From the NCBI GenBank assembly GCA_025362235.1, contig JANYGZ010000058.1:1-44571 (forward strand): a stretch of 44,571 nt of DNA, read 5' to 3'. The position numbers and the translations under genes were made by a program. The DNA is from Ferruginibacter sp. GTDB lineage: Bacteria > Bacteroidota > Bacteroidia > Chitinophagales > Chitinophagaceae. Positions 32,815-41,528 of this stretch are shown piece by piece (position 1 is the first letter of the stretch; every line of letters begins with the position of its first letter). Under the pieces are notes generated by a model, which worked only from the letters and a program-made list of their open reading frames with translations, was not told where the DNA came from and did not search any database.

Positions 32815-35670
32815 ATGTCAAAAAAATTATTTTTACTCGATGCCTACGCACTAATTTTCAGGGCTTATTATGCACTCATACGCAGCCCCCGTATTACCAG
32901 TAAAGGAAAAAATACCAATGCGCAGTTTGGTTTTACCAACACCTTAATTGATCTTATCAATAACCAAAAACCAACGCACATAGCGGTGTGTTTTGATACG
33001 CACGCCCCTACGGAAAGGCATACTGATTTTGCCGATTATAAAGCCAACCGTCAGGAAACACCGGAAGATATCAGGGCTTCCATACCCGATATAATAAGGA
33101 TCATTGAAGCATTTAATATTCCGGTAATTGCCGTTGATGGTTATGAAGCGGATGATGTAATTGGCGCATTGGCAAAACAGGCAGAAAAAGCGGGTTACGA
33201 GGTATTTATGGTAACGCCCGATAAAGATTATGGGCAACTGGTGAGCGAAAATATTAAAATTTATAAACCACCTTACCAGGGTGGAACCATTGAAATAATG
33301 GGTCCCGAAGAAGTTTGTAAAAAATGGGATATAGAAAACGTAAGCCAGGTAATTGATATATTGGGGTTGATGGGCGATGCCGTTGATAATATTCCCGGCA
33401 TAGCGGGGGTGGGTGAAAAAACTGCTGCCAAATTATTAAAGGAATACCAGACATTAGAAAATATATTGGCTAATGCCGATAATATTAAAGGAGCACTGGG
33501 TGAAAAAATACGTGCAGGAAAAGAAGCTGCCATCATGAGTAAAAAACTGGCTACAATTATTATTGATGTACCCACCGAATTTCATGAAGAAAACTTTAGT
33601 ATAACACCATTAAATAAAGAATCACTCAGACAGGTATTTACAGAACTTGAATTCAGGGGTTTTATTAAAAGAGTATTAGGTGAAGAAATTCAACTGGAAC
33701 CTGGTGTTCAGATACAGGAAACAGGCATAAAAACTAAACAACCTTCAACCGGGCAAATGGATATGTTTGCGACTATAACAGAACCGGCAAATATTTCAGC
33801 ACCTGTACAGTCATCTTCTCCGGAAGAGGAAACTGCCTTTTTGGTAGTGGATAAAAATATTCACAATACACCGCATACTTATACCCTCATCAGCAATAAG
33901 GAGCAGGTAGAGGAATTAATAAAGAAACTCGTTGATCAGCCAGAAATATGCTTTGATACAGAAACCACTTCTATCAATGCAAATGATGCTGATTTGGTGG
34001 GCCTTAGTTTTTCTTATAAAACAGGCGAAGCTTATTATGTTCCATGCCCTGCAGACAGGGAAGAATGCCTGCAATTGCTTCAACCTTTTTTAATACTATT
34101 TAAAGATAGTACAAAAACATGGATAGGCCAGAATATTAAATACGATTTGCTGGTAATGAAATGGTATGGTATACTATTGAAGGGGAATATTTTTGACACC
34201 ATGCTGGCGCATTATGTAACAGAGCCTGATGGCAAAAGCAGTATGGATGCATTGAGCGCAAAATACCTGGGTTACGAGCCGGTGCATATTGAAGAACTGA
34301 TTGGCAAAAAAGGAAAGGGCCAGGGAAGCATGAGGGATGTGGAACCGGAAAAGATAAAAGAATATGCGGCTGAAGATGCGGATATCACGTTACAGTTAAG
34401 GAATATTTTTTTGCAGGAATTAAAAGATAAAAATGTTGAAAAAGTTTTTTACGAAGTAGAAAACCCTTTGGTGAAAGTATTGACTGATATGGAATTTGAA
34501 GGCATCCGTATTGATGAATCTTTTTTGAAGGAGTACAGTAAAGTGCTGGAAACAGAAGCAAAAAAAAGTGAGGAAATGGTGTATGAAACAGCAGGTGTTC
34601 GTTTTAACCTTGCCTCTCCAAAACAATTGGGCGAAGTATTATTTGATAAGATGAAACTTGACCCGAAAGCAAAAAAAACCAAGACAGGCCAATATGCTAC
34701 CGGGGAAGATGTACTGGCAAAACTGGCAGGCCAACATAAAATATGCGATGATATTTTAATCTTCAGGGAACTCACCAAATTAAAAAATACCTATGTAGAT
34801 GCATTGCCTGAACTGATTAATAGAAAAACCGGCAGGGTACATACTTCCTATGCACAGGCGGTGGCAGTAACCGGCAGGCTTAGCAGCACCAACCCCAATC
34901 TACAGAATATTCCTGTAAGAACAGACAGGGGAAAAGAAATAAGAAAAGCATTTATACCAAGAGATGAAAATCATTTGCTGGTTTCTGCCGATTATTCACA
35001 GATTGAATTACGTATTGTTGCTGCCATTAGCGGCGATACAAATATGTGTGAAGCTTTCCGTACAGGAAAAGATATTCATACTGCTACTGCCGCTAAAGTA
35101 TTTAATGTGGAAGAAACTGCGGTGACTAAAGAGATGCGCTATAAAGCGAAGAGTGTAAATTTTGGAATCATCTATGGGCAGGGCGCATTTGGCCTTGCAG
35201 AAAATTTAAAGATTTCAAGAAGTGAGGCAAAAGAGATTATTGATAATTACAAAAAGCAGTTTCCAAATATTCAAAAGTACATGGATGATACCATCAACTT
35301 TGCAAAAGAGCATGGTTATGTAGAAACATTGATGGGCCGCAAAAGATGGTTGAAGGATATCAATAGCGCCAATTTTACTGTACGTGGTTTTGCAGAACGC
35401 AATGCCATTAATTCTCCGATACAGGGCAGTGCAGCAGATATGATAAAACTAGCGATGATAAAAATTCACGAAGAATTTATCAAACACAACTTCAAATCAA
35501 AAATGCTGTTGCAGGTGCATGATGAATTGGTATTTGATGCACATAAAGATGAACTGGAAATTATTAAACCGGTTATTTTAGAATGTATGCAAACTGCTTT
35601 GAAATTGCCCAACGATGTTCCGACAGATGCAGAAATTGGTATGGGCCTTAACTGGTTAGCGGCGCATTAA
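32815..35670 (+). CDS. polA: DNA polymerase I
   Basis: This repair and Okazaki-fragment processing polymerase is 951 residues from the ATG at 32815 (MSKKLFLLDAYALIFRAYYA). The N-terminal 5'-3' exonuclease/FEN domain (about 1-300) includes DGYEADD and the helix-hairpin-helix NIPGIAGVGEKTA. The proofreading 3'-5' exonuclease appears active: FDTETTS (Exo I), GQNIKYD (Exo II) and YAAEDAD (Exo III) keep the metal-binding acidic residues, unlike many thermophile enzymes. The polymerase domain shows motif A SADYSQIELR, motif B RYKAKSVNFGIIYG and motif C LQVHDEL. A variable linker lies at about 300-350. The gene stands alone. Confidence 0.98.
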   Translation: MSKKLFLLDAYALIFRAYYALIRSPRITSKGKNTNAQFGFTNTLIDLINNQKPTHIAVCFDTHAPTERHTDFADYKANRQETPEDIRASIPDIIRIIEAFNIPVIAVDGYEADDVIGALAKQAEKAGYEVFMVTPDKDYGQLVSENIKIYKPPYQGGTIEIMGPEEVCKKWDIENVSQVIDILGLMGDAVDNIPGIAGVGEKTAAKLLKEYQTLENILANADNIKGALGEKIRAGKEAAIMSKKLATIIIDVPTEFHEENFSITPLNKESLRQVFTELEFRGFIKRVLGEEIQLEPGVQIQETGIKTKQPSTGQMDMFATITEPANISAPVQSSSPEEETAFLVVDKNIHNTPHTYTLISNKEQVEELIKKLVDQPEICFDTETTSINANDADLVGLSFSYKTGEAYYVPCPADREECLQLLQPFLILFKDSTKTWIGQNIKYDLLVMKWYGILLKGNIFDTMLAHYVTEPDGKSSMDALSAKYLGYEPVHIEELIGKKGKGQGSMRDVEPEKIKEYAAEDADITLQLRNIFLQELKDKNVEKVFYEVENPLVKVLTDMEFEGIRIDESFLKEYSKVLETEAKKSEEMVYETAGVRFNLASPKQLGEVLFDKMKLDPKAKKTKTGQYATGEDVLAKLAGQHKICDDILIFRELTKLKNTYVDALPELINRKTGRVHTSYAQAVAVTGRLSSTNPNLQNIPVRTDRGKEIRKAFIPRDENHLLVSADYSQIELRIVAAISGDTNMCEAFRTGKDIHTATAAKVFNVEETAVTKEMRYKAKSVNFGIIYGQGAFGLAENLKISRSEAKEIIDNYKKQFPNIQKYMDDTINFAKEHGYVETLMGRKRWLKDINSANFTVRGFAERNAINSPIQGSAADMIKLAMIKIHEEFIKHNFKSKMLLQVHDELVFDAHKDELEIIKPVILECMQTALKLPNDVPTDAEIGMGLNWLAAH

Positions 35671-35731
35671 ACTTTTATCTGCGTGAGTTATATAAATAGA
35701 AGCTAAAGTGATTTATACCATATTGGGCATT

Positions 35732-35762
35732 TTTGCAACACATAAATGGCCTGTTAATTTTT
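35732..35762 (+). promoter_or_regulatory. Possible promoter of the DsbA-like gene
   Basis: TTTG (35732-35735), a 19-bp spacer and TAATTTTT (35755-35762) resemble the phylum promoter. The start would fall at or beside the ATG at 35767, again giving a leaderless or near-leaderless transcript. Confidence 0.3.
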
Positions 35763-35766
35763 ACAA

Positions 35767-36429
35767 ATGAATAAACCTACCGTTATTTATTGCTACGATG
35801 CTTACTGCGGCTGGTGTTATGGATTTAGCCCTGTTATAAAAAAAATTGCGGCTCAATATAAAGATGAATTATATATAGAGGTATTAAGTGGCGGTATGAT
35901 GGTGGGAGACGCTGCGATGCCGATGGAAAAAATTGGCCCTTATATCCAATCTGCTTATAAACGGGTAGAAGAATTAACGGGTATACAATTCGGCGAAGAT
36001 TTTTTATGGCATATCAATAATCCGGATAAAAGCGATTGGGTGATGAATTCAGAAAAACCTGCTATTGCATTATCTGTGTTTAAGGAATACTTTCCAAACG
36101 AGGCTATTTTATTTGCTACCGACCTGCAGTATGCGCTTAATTACGAAGGAAGGGACCTGGGTGACGATGAAGCTTATCGTCACTTACTTGCTAAATACAA
36201 AATACCCGAAACAGCATTTTATGAAAAATTAAAAAGTGGGGAATTTAAAGAAAGGGCACATTATGAATTTGCTTTGTGCAAACATTTACAGGTAACTGGT
36301 TTCCCCCAGGTTTTTATGCAGCAAAACGATACCAGGTTCTTTTTAATTTCAAAAGGTTTTAGTGATTACGATACGGTGAATTTGCGGGTGCAAAATGTTT
36401 TAAAAGAAATTCAGGGTGCCACTGCTTAA
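35767..36429 (+). CDS. DsbA family (FrnE-like) thioredoxin-fold oxidoreductase
   Basis: This 220-residue protein has no signal peptide, so it is probably cytoplasmic. The active-site motif CGWC (about 15-18) follows a thioredoxin strand (TVIYCYDAYCGWC). A helical insertion occupies about 60-160, and the cis-proline loop TGFPQVF lies at about 178-184. This is the DsbA/FrnE layout, used for disulfide exchange or, in some members, isomerase chemistry. The partner is unknown. A hairpin terminator directly follows the gene. Confidence 0.88.
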   Translation: MNKPTVIYCYDAYCGWCYGFSPVIKKIAAQYKDELYIEVLSGGMMVGDAAMPMEKIGPYIQSAYKRVEELTGIQFGEDFLWHINNPDKSDWVMNSEKPAIALSVFKEYFPNEAILFATDLQYALNYEGRDLGDDEAYRHLLAKYKIPETAFYEKLKSGEFKERAHYEFALCKHLQVTGFPQVFMQQNDTRFFLISKGFSDYDTVNLRVQNVLKEIQGATA

Positions 36430-36441
36430 TCTAAAAATTTA

Positions 36442-36471
36442 AAAACCCTGCTTCAAAAGAAACAGGGTTTT
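36442..36471. terminator. Bidirectional intrinsic terminator
   Basis: AAAACCCTG (36442-36450) pairs with CAGGGTTTT (36463-36471). The inner TTC/GAA pairing and an AAAA loop extend the stem. A- and T-rich flanks let it serve the dsbA-like gene on the plus strand and the convergent Spy-like gene on the minus strand. Confidence 0.8.
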
Positions 36472-36505
36472 ATCCATTCATCAAAAACCGAAACAACTAT
36501 CTTAT

Positions 36506-36892
36506 TTATTGAGGTGTATTTTGCCTTTGCGGGCGCATGGCCGGCTCAATCTCATCTTTCCATTTTTTATACTGATCGTCAGTAAAAATTAACTTTAACT
36601 TATCATCTCTTTCCTTGCTAAGTTTTTGCATTTTCTCTCTCATTGCATCTCTATCCATGTTACCGGAGGCCATCATTTCATCTCTCTCTTTTTGCAGTGC
36701 CGTGTAATAAGATGTAAAAACGCTGTCTGTCTTAGAAAGCTCATCTTTACCCAAATTTAAAGGGGTTAATTTTTCATTTGCAGTAGTCATTCTTTGTTCT
36801 ACAGTCATACGTTGGCCACCCTGGCCCTGGGCTATAACAGAAGCTAAGCATATAACCAAACCCATTCCTAATAATGCCATTTTCTTTTTCAT
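36506..36892 (-). CDS. Spy/CpxP-like periplasmic protein
   Basis: From the ATG at 36892 this is a 128-residue precursor with a signal peptide (MKKKMALLGMGLVICLASVIAQG) and an all-helical charged mature part. Helices around residues 30-60 and 65-105 contain repeated RMT and MQKLSKERDDKLKLIF, then FTDDQYKKW. That last element resembles the LTxxQ motif of Spy/CpxP proteins, which act as periplasmic chaperones or stress-sensor modulators. The frame is open to 36976, overlapping the upstream gene, but the signal peptide fixes the start. It is the last gene of the sigma-factor cluster. Confidence 0.8.
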   Translation of the reverse strand: MKKKMALLGMGLVICLASVIAQGQGGQRMTVEQRMTTANEKLTPLNLGKDELSKTDSVFTSYYTALQKERDEMMASGNMDRDAMREKMQKLSKERDDKLKLIFTDDQYKKWKDEIEPAMRPQRQNTPQ

Positions 36893-36956
36893 ATAATAAT
36901 TTTTATTTCGTTTTAATATTAGACGTCGTTTTTTACATAAACAGTCGCAGCAAAAA

Positions 36957-37418
36957 TTATTTTTTTCTTTCATCATTTCTTCTGTTCATCATTTTGTAAA
37001 ATGATGAATCAAATTTTGGCAATTGTTGCGGTGTGCAAAGGTTCCTGATGTCTTTAAAATATCTAAACATGGTTATCTCAACTTCTTTTTGTTTTCCGGC
37101 GAAGGAGGCTGCACTGTTATTAATGGAAGAATCGCTGAAATTATCCTTTGTTAATTGTTTAAATTCATTCTCTTTATCCATCCGCATTTCATCAAACTTT
37201 GCTTTTATTACTATCCGGTGTTGGGAATTTAGTGAGTCATACTGCTTTAATTGCTGTTGGTTAAAACCAAGCTCATTTTGCAAAAAAGCTGATATTATTG
37301 CAGCCCTGTCTGCACGTACTTTATTTGGAGCCGGCCTGTTTAAAAAATAAAAAGATACCAATACTATATTTGTAATTAACAAAATGCCAATGATGGTAAT
37401 AAGAATTTTACTTTTCAA
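36957..37418 (-). CDS. Membrane-anchored periplasmic heavy-metal-sensor-like protein (CnrX/Spy superfamily)
   Basis: This 153-residue protein has one N-terminal membrane helix (about 4-26) and a periplasmic four-helix-type domain with NELGFNQQQLKQYDSL at about 48-63 and a late TPQQLPKFDSSFYKMM at about 128-143. The two QQL-type motifs are the double LTxxQ signature of the heavy-metal-resistance/CnrX-like superfamily. In CnrYXH, CnrX senses metal in the periplasm and relieves the anti-sigma factor. Here the gene follows a sigma factor and a putative anti-sigma factor, so an analogous role is a strong inference. The sensed signal is unknown; few Met/His/Cys ligands are visible. Confidence 0.8.
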   Translation of the reverse strand: MKSKILITIIGILLITNIVLVSFYFLNRPAPNKVRADRAAIISAFLQNELGFNQQQLKQYDSLNSQHRIVIKAKFDEMRMDKENEFKQLTKDNFSDSSINNSAASFAGKQKEVEITMFRYFKDIRNLCTPQQLPKFDSSFYKMMNRRNDERKK

Positions 37419-37442
37419 TTGTGTAGTAATTGTGGCTTGTTT

Positions 37443-37775
37443 TCAATAATTATCGATAGAGGCAAAACTTATAGTGTTGTAATCTTCATCTGTTCCTGCA
37501 TTTGCCGAACGCTCTGCAACAATATTTTTTGATGTGGAGGTATTTAACAATACCACGCCTATGTTGATGGCAAGCACCAAACATAAGCCTGCTACCATTA
37601 CAACCGGCCGGCTGATAAATGCAGCGGCTTTTTCCCAATTTGTTTTAGCCTGCCTGTTTAGCCTGGCGTTTATTCTTGTAAGCAGGTATGGCCTTGGAGC
37701 GGCTTTTTTTATACCATCGACACTGTTCAATGCTTCCTCAATCTGTAGCTGGATATTTTTATCATTTTTCATCAT
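37443..37775 (-). CDS. Putative anti-sigma factor, single-pass membrane protein
   Basis: This is a 110-residue protein with a cytoplasmic N-terminal region (about 1-54) containing a helical segment that could bind the sigma factor. It has one membrane helix (about 57-77) and a periplasmic tail of about 33 residues. No zinc-binding anti-sigma motif (HxxxCxxC) is present, so it is of the small CnrY-like rather than the ZAS type. It starts two bases after the sigma-factor stop, so the two proteins are made together. The function is inferred from size, topology and position. Confidence 0.7.
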   Translation of the reverse strand: MMKNDKNIQLQIEEALNSVDGIKKAAPRPYLLTRINARLNRQAKTNWEKAAAFISRPVVMVAGLCLVLAINIGVVLLNTSTSKNIVAERSANAGTDEDYNTISFASIDNY

Positions 37776-37777
37776 GG

Positions 37778-38362
37778 CTATTTAACTGATTTTTGTTCGT
37801 AATAATTTTTTAATTCTTTTTTAAGGTTTGTTTTTGCTCTTGCCAATAAAGATTCAACCGCATAAAAACTTGTATTCATTATCTCCGCAATTTCATTATT
37901 GTTTAATCCTTCTATTTTACTAAGCGTAAAAGCTATGCGTTGGTTACCGGGTATTTTTTGCAATGCTTTAAATAACTCGCCTGCTTTTTCTTTATTATCC
38001 AATATTACGCCCGGGTGATTAAATTCAACCGGATGATATTGCGTTTCTCCATTTTCACCAAATAACTTTTGTATAAATGCAAAACGTTTTTTTCGCTTTT
38101 TTCTTTTTTCACTATCCAAAGCTTTTGTTATACTGATTCGGTATAACCAGGTAGAAAACTTTGCATCTCCTTTAAATGAACTAACAGACTGGTATACCTG
38201 CACAAAAACTTCCTGTGTTATATCTTCAGCATCCTGTTCGTTTTGAACGATGCTGATGATAGTATTATACACCATATCCTGGTATAAGTCTACTATACTT
38301 TTAAAAGCCAGGTGCTCGCCTTCCTGCAATTTTTTAATTAAACCGGCTTCATTTTGCTGCAC
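37778..38362 (-). CDS. ECF-type RNA polymerase sigma factor
   Basis: This is an extracytoplasmic-function sigma factor of about 194 residues. Region 2 contains VDLYQDMVYNTIISIVQNEQDAEDITQEVFV, with DAEDITQEVF the core-binding signature, followed by the -10-recognition helix FKGDAKFSTWLYRI. A long basic linker (EKRKKRKKRF) leads to region 4 with ALQKIPGNQRIAFTLSKIEGLNNNEIAEIM and a final helix-turn-helix. The frame is open to 38551, inside the barrel gene, but lacks an ATG in the right place. GTG at 38362, 31 nt after the barrel stop, gives a normal ECF length. Its membrane partner is encoded directly downstream. Confidence 0.9.
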   Translation of the reverse strand: MQQNEAGLIKKLQEGEHLAFKSIVDLYQDMVYNTIISIVQNEQDAEDITQEVFVQVYQSVSSFKGDAKFSTWLYRISITKALDSEKRKKRKKRFAFIQKLFGENGETQYHPVEFNHPGVILDNKEKAGELFKALQKIPGNQRIAFTLSKIEGLNNNEIAEIMNTSFYAVESLLARAKTNLKKELKNYYEQKSVK

Positions 38363-38393
38363 AATATTCCATTTTTTAGCTATGCTAAAATAG

Positions 38394-41273
38394 TTAAAAA
38401 GATGGATTCCCACCACCGGGCCCGCCTGGGCCTTGCCTATACCTCTCACCACCGCCTGAATTGTTAGATGCCTTTGCCGGCACACCGAAATTTTTAAGAC
38501 TGTAAGTAAAAGTGAGCATAAAATACTGCTGCAATACCTGGTTCTGAGCATCTTCGATATAGGTGCCGGTTACAGTACGTACAAAACTCTGGTTCTGCTT
38601 CAATAAATCAAATACCGATAATTTTAATTCCCCTACTTGTTTTTTAAGGAATTTTTTACCAATGGCAGCGTTCCAAAGCCAGTAAGTCTGATTAAAGCCT
38701 TGCGACAGGCCATCATATATCTGGCCCGTAATATCATTTTTTATAAACCAGCCTTTTTTATTCAATAAATTTATTTGAAAACCAGCCGAATGGTTTACAT
38801 AACTATTACTGGTGCTGGTAGTTGAATTGGTGACAGCATTATTATAAATGGCATTATACGAAAGATTAAAATCTACATACTCACTGATATTACTTGCCAA
38901 AACAATACCTGAACTATAGGTATAATTATCTGTTAATGACTGAATGCTATTAATAAGCCCGGGCAGTTTACTATAACTAAAGCCTGCATTAAAATTAAGT
39001 GTTGTTTTTAATGCTTTAAGCGGCATGCTATACGTAAAAAAAGTACGCAGGTTTTTATACCCGTCGAGGTTTACAGGTTTGGTTAACTGGGAACCTTTTT
39101 TAAGAATAATGCCCTGCTCAATGATGGAATCTTTTTGAGCAATATAAGTTGCACTACTGATATAATCGCTGGCTGTTTGCATAAATATATTGGCAAAGAA
39201 GCTTTGGCCGGTTTTTGTATTGGTGTAAGTATACCGCCCGGAAACAAATTGAGTAACAGCTTGCTTTAATTCAGGGTTACCGCTGGTAACTCTTAAAGGG
39301 TTGGATAAGTTTACTACATCCTGCAATTGGTTTACAGAAGGAAAATTAGCCGATGCCCGGTAAAAGACACGAACAGTGCTGAAAGCAGAAAACTTTTTTC
39401 GCCACATTAAATTGGGCAATACATTAAAAAACGACTGATTAATGGTTGATATAAAAGGGTAAACCTGTTGACTTTCTAATTTTGTATCCTGAAAATTGGT
39501 ACCTATAGAAAACTGCTCATCCCTGCTTTTTGTAAACCGGTAATTGATGCCTGCATTATTGGTAGTGATGGTATTATCCGACTTATTAGACAGGCTAGTA
39601 TCAAAAATGGAATAATTTTTTCCATCGAATCCAAATGTCTCCTGCTTGGTGTCATTCTTTTGTACTGACGGATTGTAATCAATTTGTATCTGTCCTTTTT
39701 TGCCTATCGGTTCCGTGTAAGCAATACTGCCCCCAAAGGTATGGCCATCGGTATTATTATCGTACGATTGCCGTTGAAGAGAATCTGTAATAAAGTTATC
39801 ATTAAAAAAACGGTATTGAGCATCAGTAATACTATTACCATCATTTTTTGTATAGTTGGTATTAAAACCAAATGAGAGTGACCGCCCTCTTTTTAAAAAG
39901 GAGTGACGGAATAAAATGCTGTTACGGATATCATACCCCCTCCTGTCTGCTGTATTTTTGCTTAATGAATTACTTAAAGAATCAGTTGCACTATAAAAAT
40001 TTTGCAAGCCGGAAACAGAAGTAGAATTATTGGTTTGAAAATTGACACTGGGGATAATAAAAATAGAATTGAATGAATCTATTTTATACTCCAGCCGAAA
40101 GTTAATACGGTGATTGGTATTTTCTGTTTCGGAGTTTGTTTTTTGTATACTGTGCAGATTTTGAGGATTAGAAAAAGTTTCTGTACTTACCAGCGACTCG
40201 TTAGTTGTATTACTGTTATTAAAAAAGTAACTGCCGCTTAAAGTAAGTTTTTTGCCCCATTGGTTGCTATAATTTATCCCCAAAGCATTTGTTTTGCTAA
40301 TACCGGGCGTTTGGCCAACGCTAAAATTAGCGGTACCCCCAACAGCACCACCGCTACGGCCACCACCCCCAAATCCTCCACCTGCCCCAGCACCGCCACT
40401 GGTAAGCCCTAACAGGTCCTGTGCACCAAAATTTTGCTGGTTGACATTATTGAAATTGGCTACAAGTGAAATACGCCGGTTACCATTAAAAAAACTCACA
40501 TTACCACCTGCAGCATAATGATCATCTGTTCCATAGCCAGCATACATACGGCCAAACTGGCTGTTTTTAATGCCCGATCTGGTAACAACATTGATTGCTT
40601 TAACACTGTTCCCGTCATCAAAGCCCGTAAGTTGGGCCTGGTCGCTCAACCTATCAAAAACCTGTATTTTATCTACCACTTCTGCTGGTATATTTTTTAA
40701 TGCTGCAGAAGCATCATCTCCAAAAAAATCTTTACCATCAATGGTCACTTTTTTTACCTGTTCACCATGTGCCGTTACTGTGCCGTCTTTTGCAACTGTA
40801 ATGCCGGGCATCTTTTTTATTAGGTCTTCAGTCGTCGCATCAGGATTTACTTTGAATTGGTTTGCGCTATACTGTATAGTATCTCCTTTTAGGCTTACAG
40901 GCGGGGCGGTGGATAAAATAGTTACATCAGAAAGGTCTTTTCCTTGTTTAGTAAAAGTGAGGCTACCCAAATTGTTTAAGAAATCTTTTACAACCACCCT
41001 TCTTTTTAATTGTTGGTAACCAATAAAGCTTATTTCAATAATATAACTTTCACTCGCAATATCCAGCAATTCAAAATTACCTTTTGCATCTGTTACTGTA
41101 CTTTTTATAGACTTGTGAACGGAATCGCTGTGTAAGGAAATTACTACTGTTGCACCTGCTACCGGCGATTTATCTGCAGCATCCTGTAAAATTCCTTTAA
41201 TACCCGGTTGTTGCGCCATTGAGATAAGCCCAAAAGAATGAAGCAATAAAAAAAGGCTTAAAAATTTTGTCAT
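38394..41273 (-). CDS. TonB-dependent-receptor-like outer-membrane barrel protein
   Basis: This is a 959-residue outer-membrane protein with a signal peptide (MTKFLSLFLLLHSFGLISMAQ). A CarboxypepD_reg-like beta-sandwich (about 23-108) is followed by a plug-like domain (about 112-235, with PGITVAKDGTVTAHGEQVKKVTIDGKDFFGDD). An OMP_b-brl_3-type barrel extends to the C-terminus. A Gly-rich external loop lies at about 302-323, and a second Gly-rich tail ends GGPGGGNPSF. Such proteins import ligands or act as sensory or biogenesis barrels. It leads the operon containing the ECF sigma factor, which suggests an outer-membrane signalling input. The usual FecR-type signalling domain is absent, and no SusD partner is present. 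Confidence 0.9.
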   Translation of the reverse strand: MTKFLSLFLLLHSFGLISMAQQPGIKGILQDAADKSPVAGATVVISLHSDSVHKSIKSTVTDAKGNFELLDIASESYIIEISFIGYQQLKRRVVVKDFLNNLGSLTFTKQGKDLSDVTILSTAPPVSLKGDTIQYSANQFKVNPDATTEDLIKKMPGITVAKDGTVTAHGEQVKKVTIDGKDFFGDDASAALKNIPAEVVDKIQVFDRLSDQAQLTGFDDGNSVKAINVVTRSGIKNSQFGRMYAGYGTDDHYAAGGNVSFFNGNRRISLVANFNNVNQQNFGAQDLLGLTSGGAGAGGGFGGGGRSGGAVGGTANFSVGQTPGISKTNALGINYSNQWGKKLTLSGSYFFNNSNTTNESLVSTETFSNPQNLHSIQKTNSETENTNHRINFRLEYKIDSFNSIFIIPSVNFQTNNSTSVSGLQNFYSATDSLSNSLSKNTADRRGYDIRNSILFRHSFLKRGRSLSFGFNTNYTKNDGNSITDAQYRFFNDNFITDSLQRQSYDNNTDGHTFGGSIAYTEPIGKKGQIQIDYNPSVQKNDTKQETFGFDGKNYSIFDTSLSNKSDNTITTNNAGINYRFTKSRDEQFSIGTNFQDTKLESQQVYPFISTINQSFFNVLPNLMWRKKFSAFSTVRVFYRASANFPSVNQLQDVVNLSNPLRVTSGNPELKQAVTQFVSGRYTYTNTKTGQSFFANIFMQTASDYISSATYIAQKDSIIEQGIILKKGSQLTKPVNLDGYKNLRTFFTYSMPLKALKTTLNFNAGFSYSKLPGLINSIQSLTDNYTYSSGIVLASNISEYVDFNLSYNAIYNNAVTNSTTSTSNSYVNHSAGFQINLLNKKGWFIKNDITGQIYDGLSQGFNQTYWLWNAAIGKKFLKKQVGELKLSVFDLLKQNQSFVRTVTGTYIEDAQNQVLQQYFMLTFTYSLKNFGVPAKASNNSGGGERYRQGPGGPGGGNPSF

Positions 41274-41311
41274 TTAACGGTTTTATAAAGGAATAAGACG
41301 ACAGATATGAC

Positions 41312-41331
41312 AAAAACAGGCGAAACCTGTT
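41312..41331. terminator. Hairpin in the leader of the barrel-sigma operon
   Basis: AACAGG (41315-41320) and CCTGTT (41326-41331) enclose a 5-nt loop with A/T runs on both sides. On the minus strand it lies 40 nt before the barrel start. It could be a weak attenuator, or a terminator for a short leader transcript. Confidence 0.35.
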
Positions 41332-41500
41332 GTTTTTAATATGAATGACTGCGTTTTTATGCCAAAAAGGTTCATCAAATACAGTCTGCTGTGATAGTCT
41401 GATGAAAAGGAATATTTGTTATTTATATGATGATAAAAAAACTACCATGGCTGAAGAAGGATTTTTTAAATTTAACAGGTACCTAATGGCTTTCGTAGTA

Positions 41501-41508
41501 TATCTTTG
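41501..41508 (+). promoter_or_regulatory. -7 box of the DUF5606 gene
   Basis: TATCTTTG is an exact TAnnTTTG match. It predicts a start near 41515 and a leader of about 14 nt. No clear -33 box is seen. Confidence 0.4.
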
Positions 41509-41528
41509 ATGCCTAAAAAAATACAGAT

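Noticed and set aside
38363..38551. N-terminal extension of the ECF sigma factor into the barrel gene
   Set aside because: The extension is the barrel coding sequence read in another frame; ECF similarity starts after the GTG at 38362.
40294..41019. Proline- and serine-rich plus-strand frames opposite the barrel gene
   Set aside because: They are antisense to Gly-rich coding sequence and have no promoter or domain.
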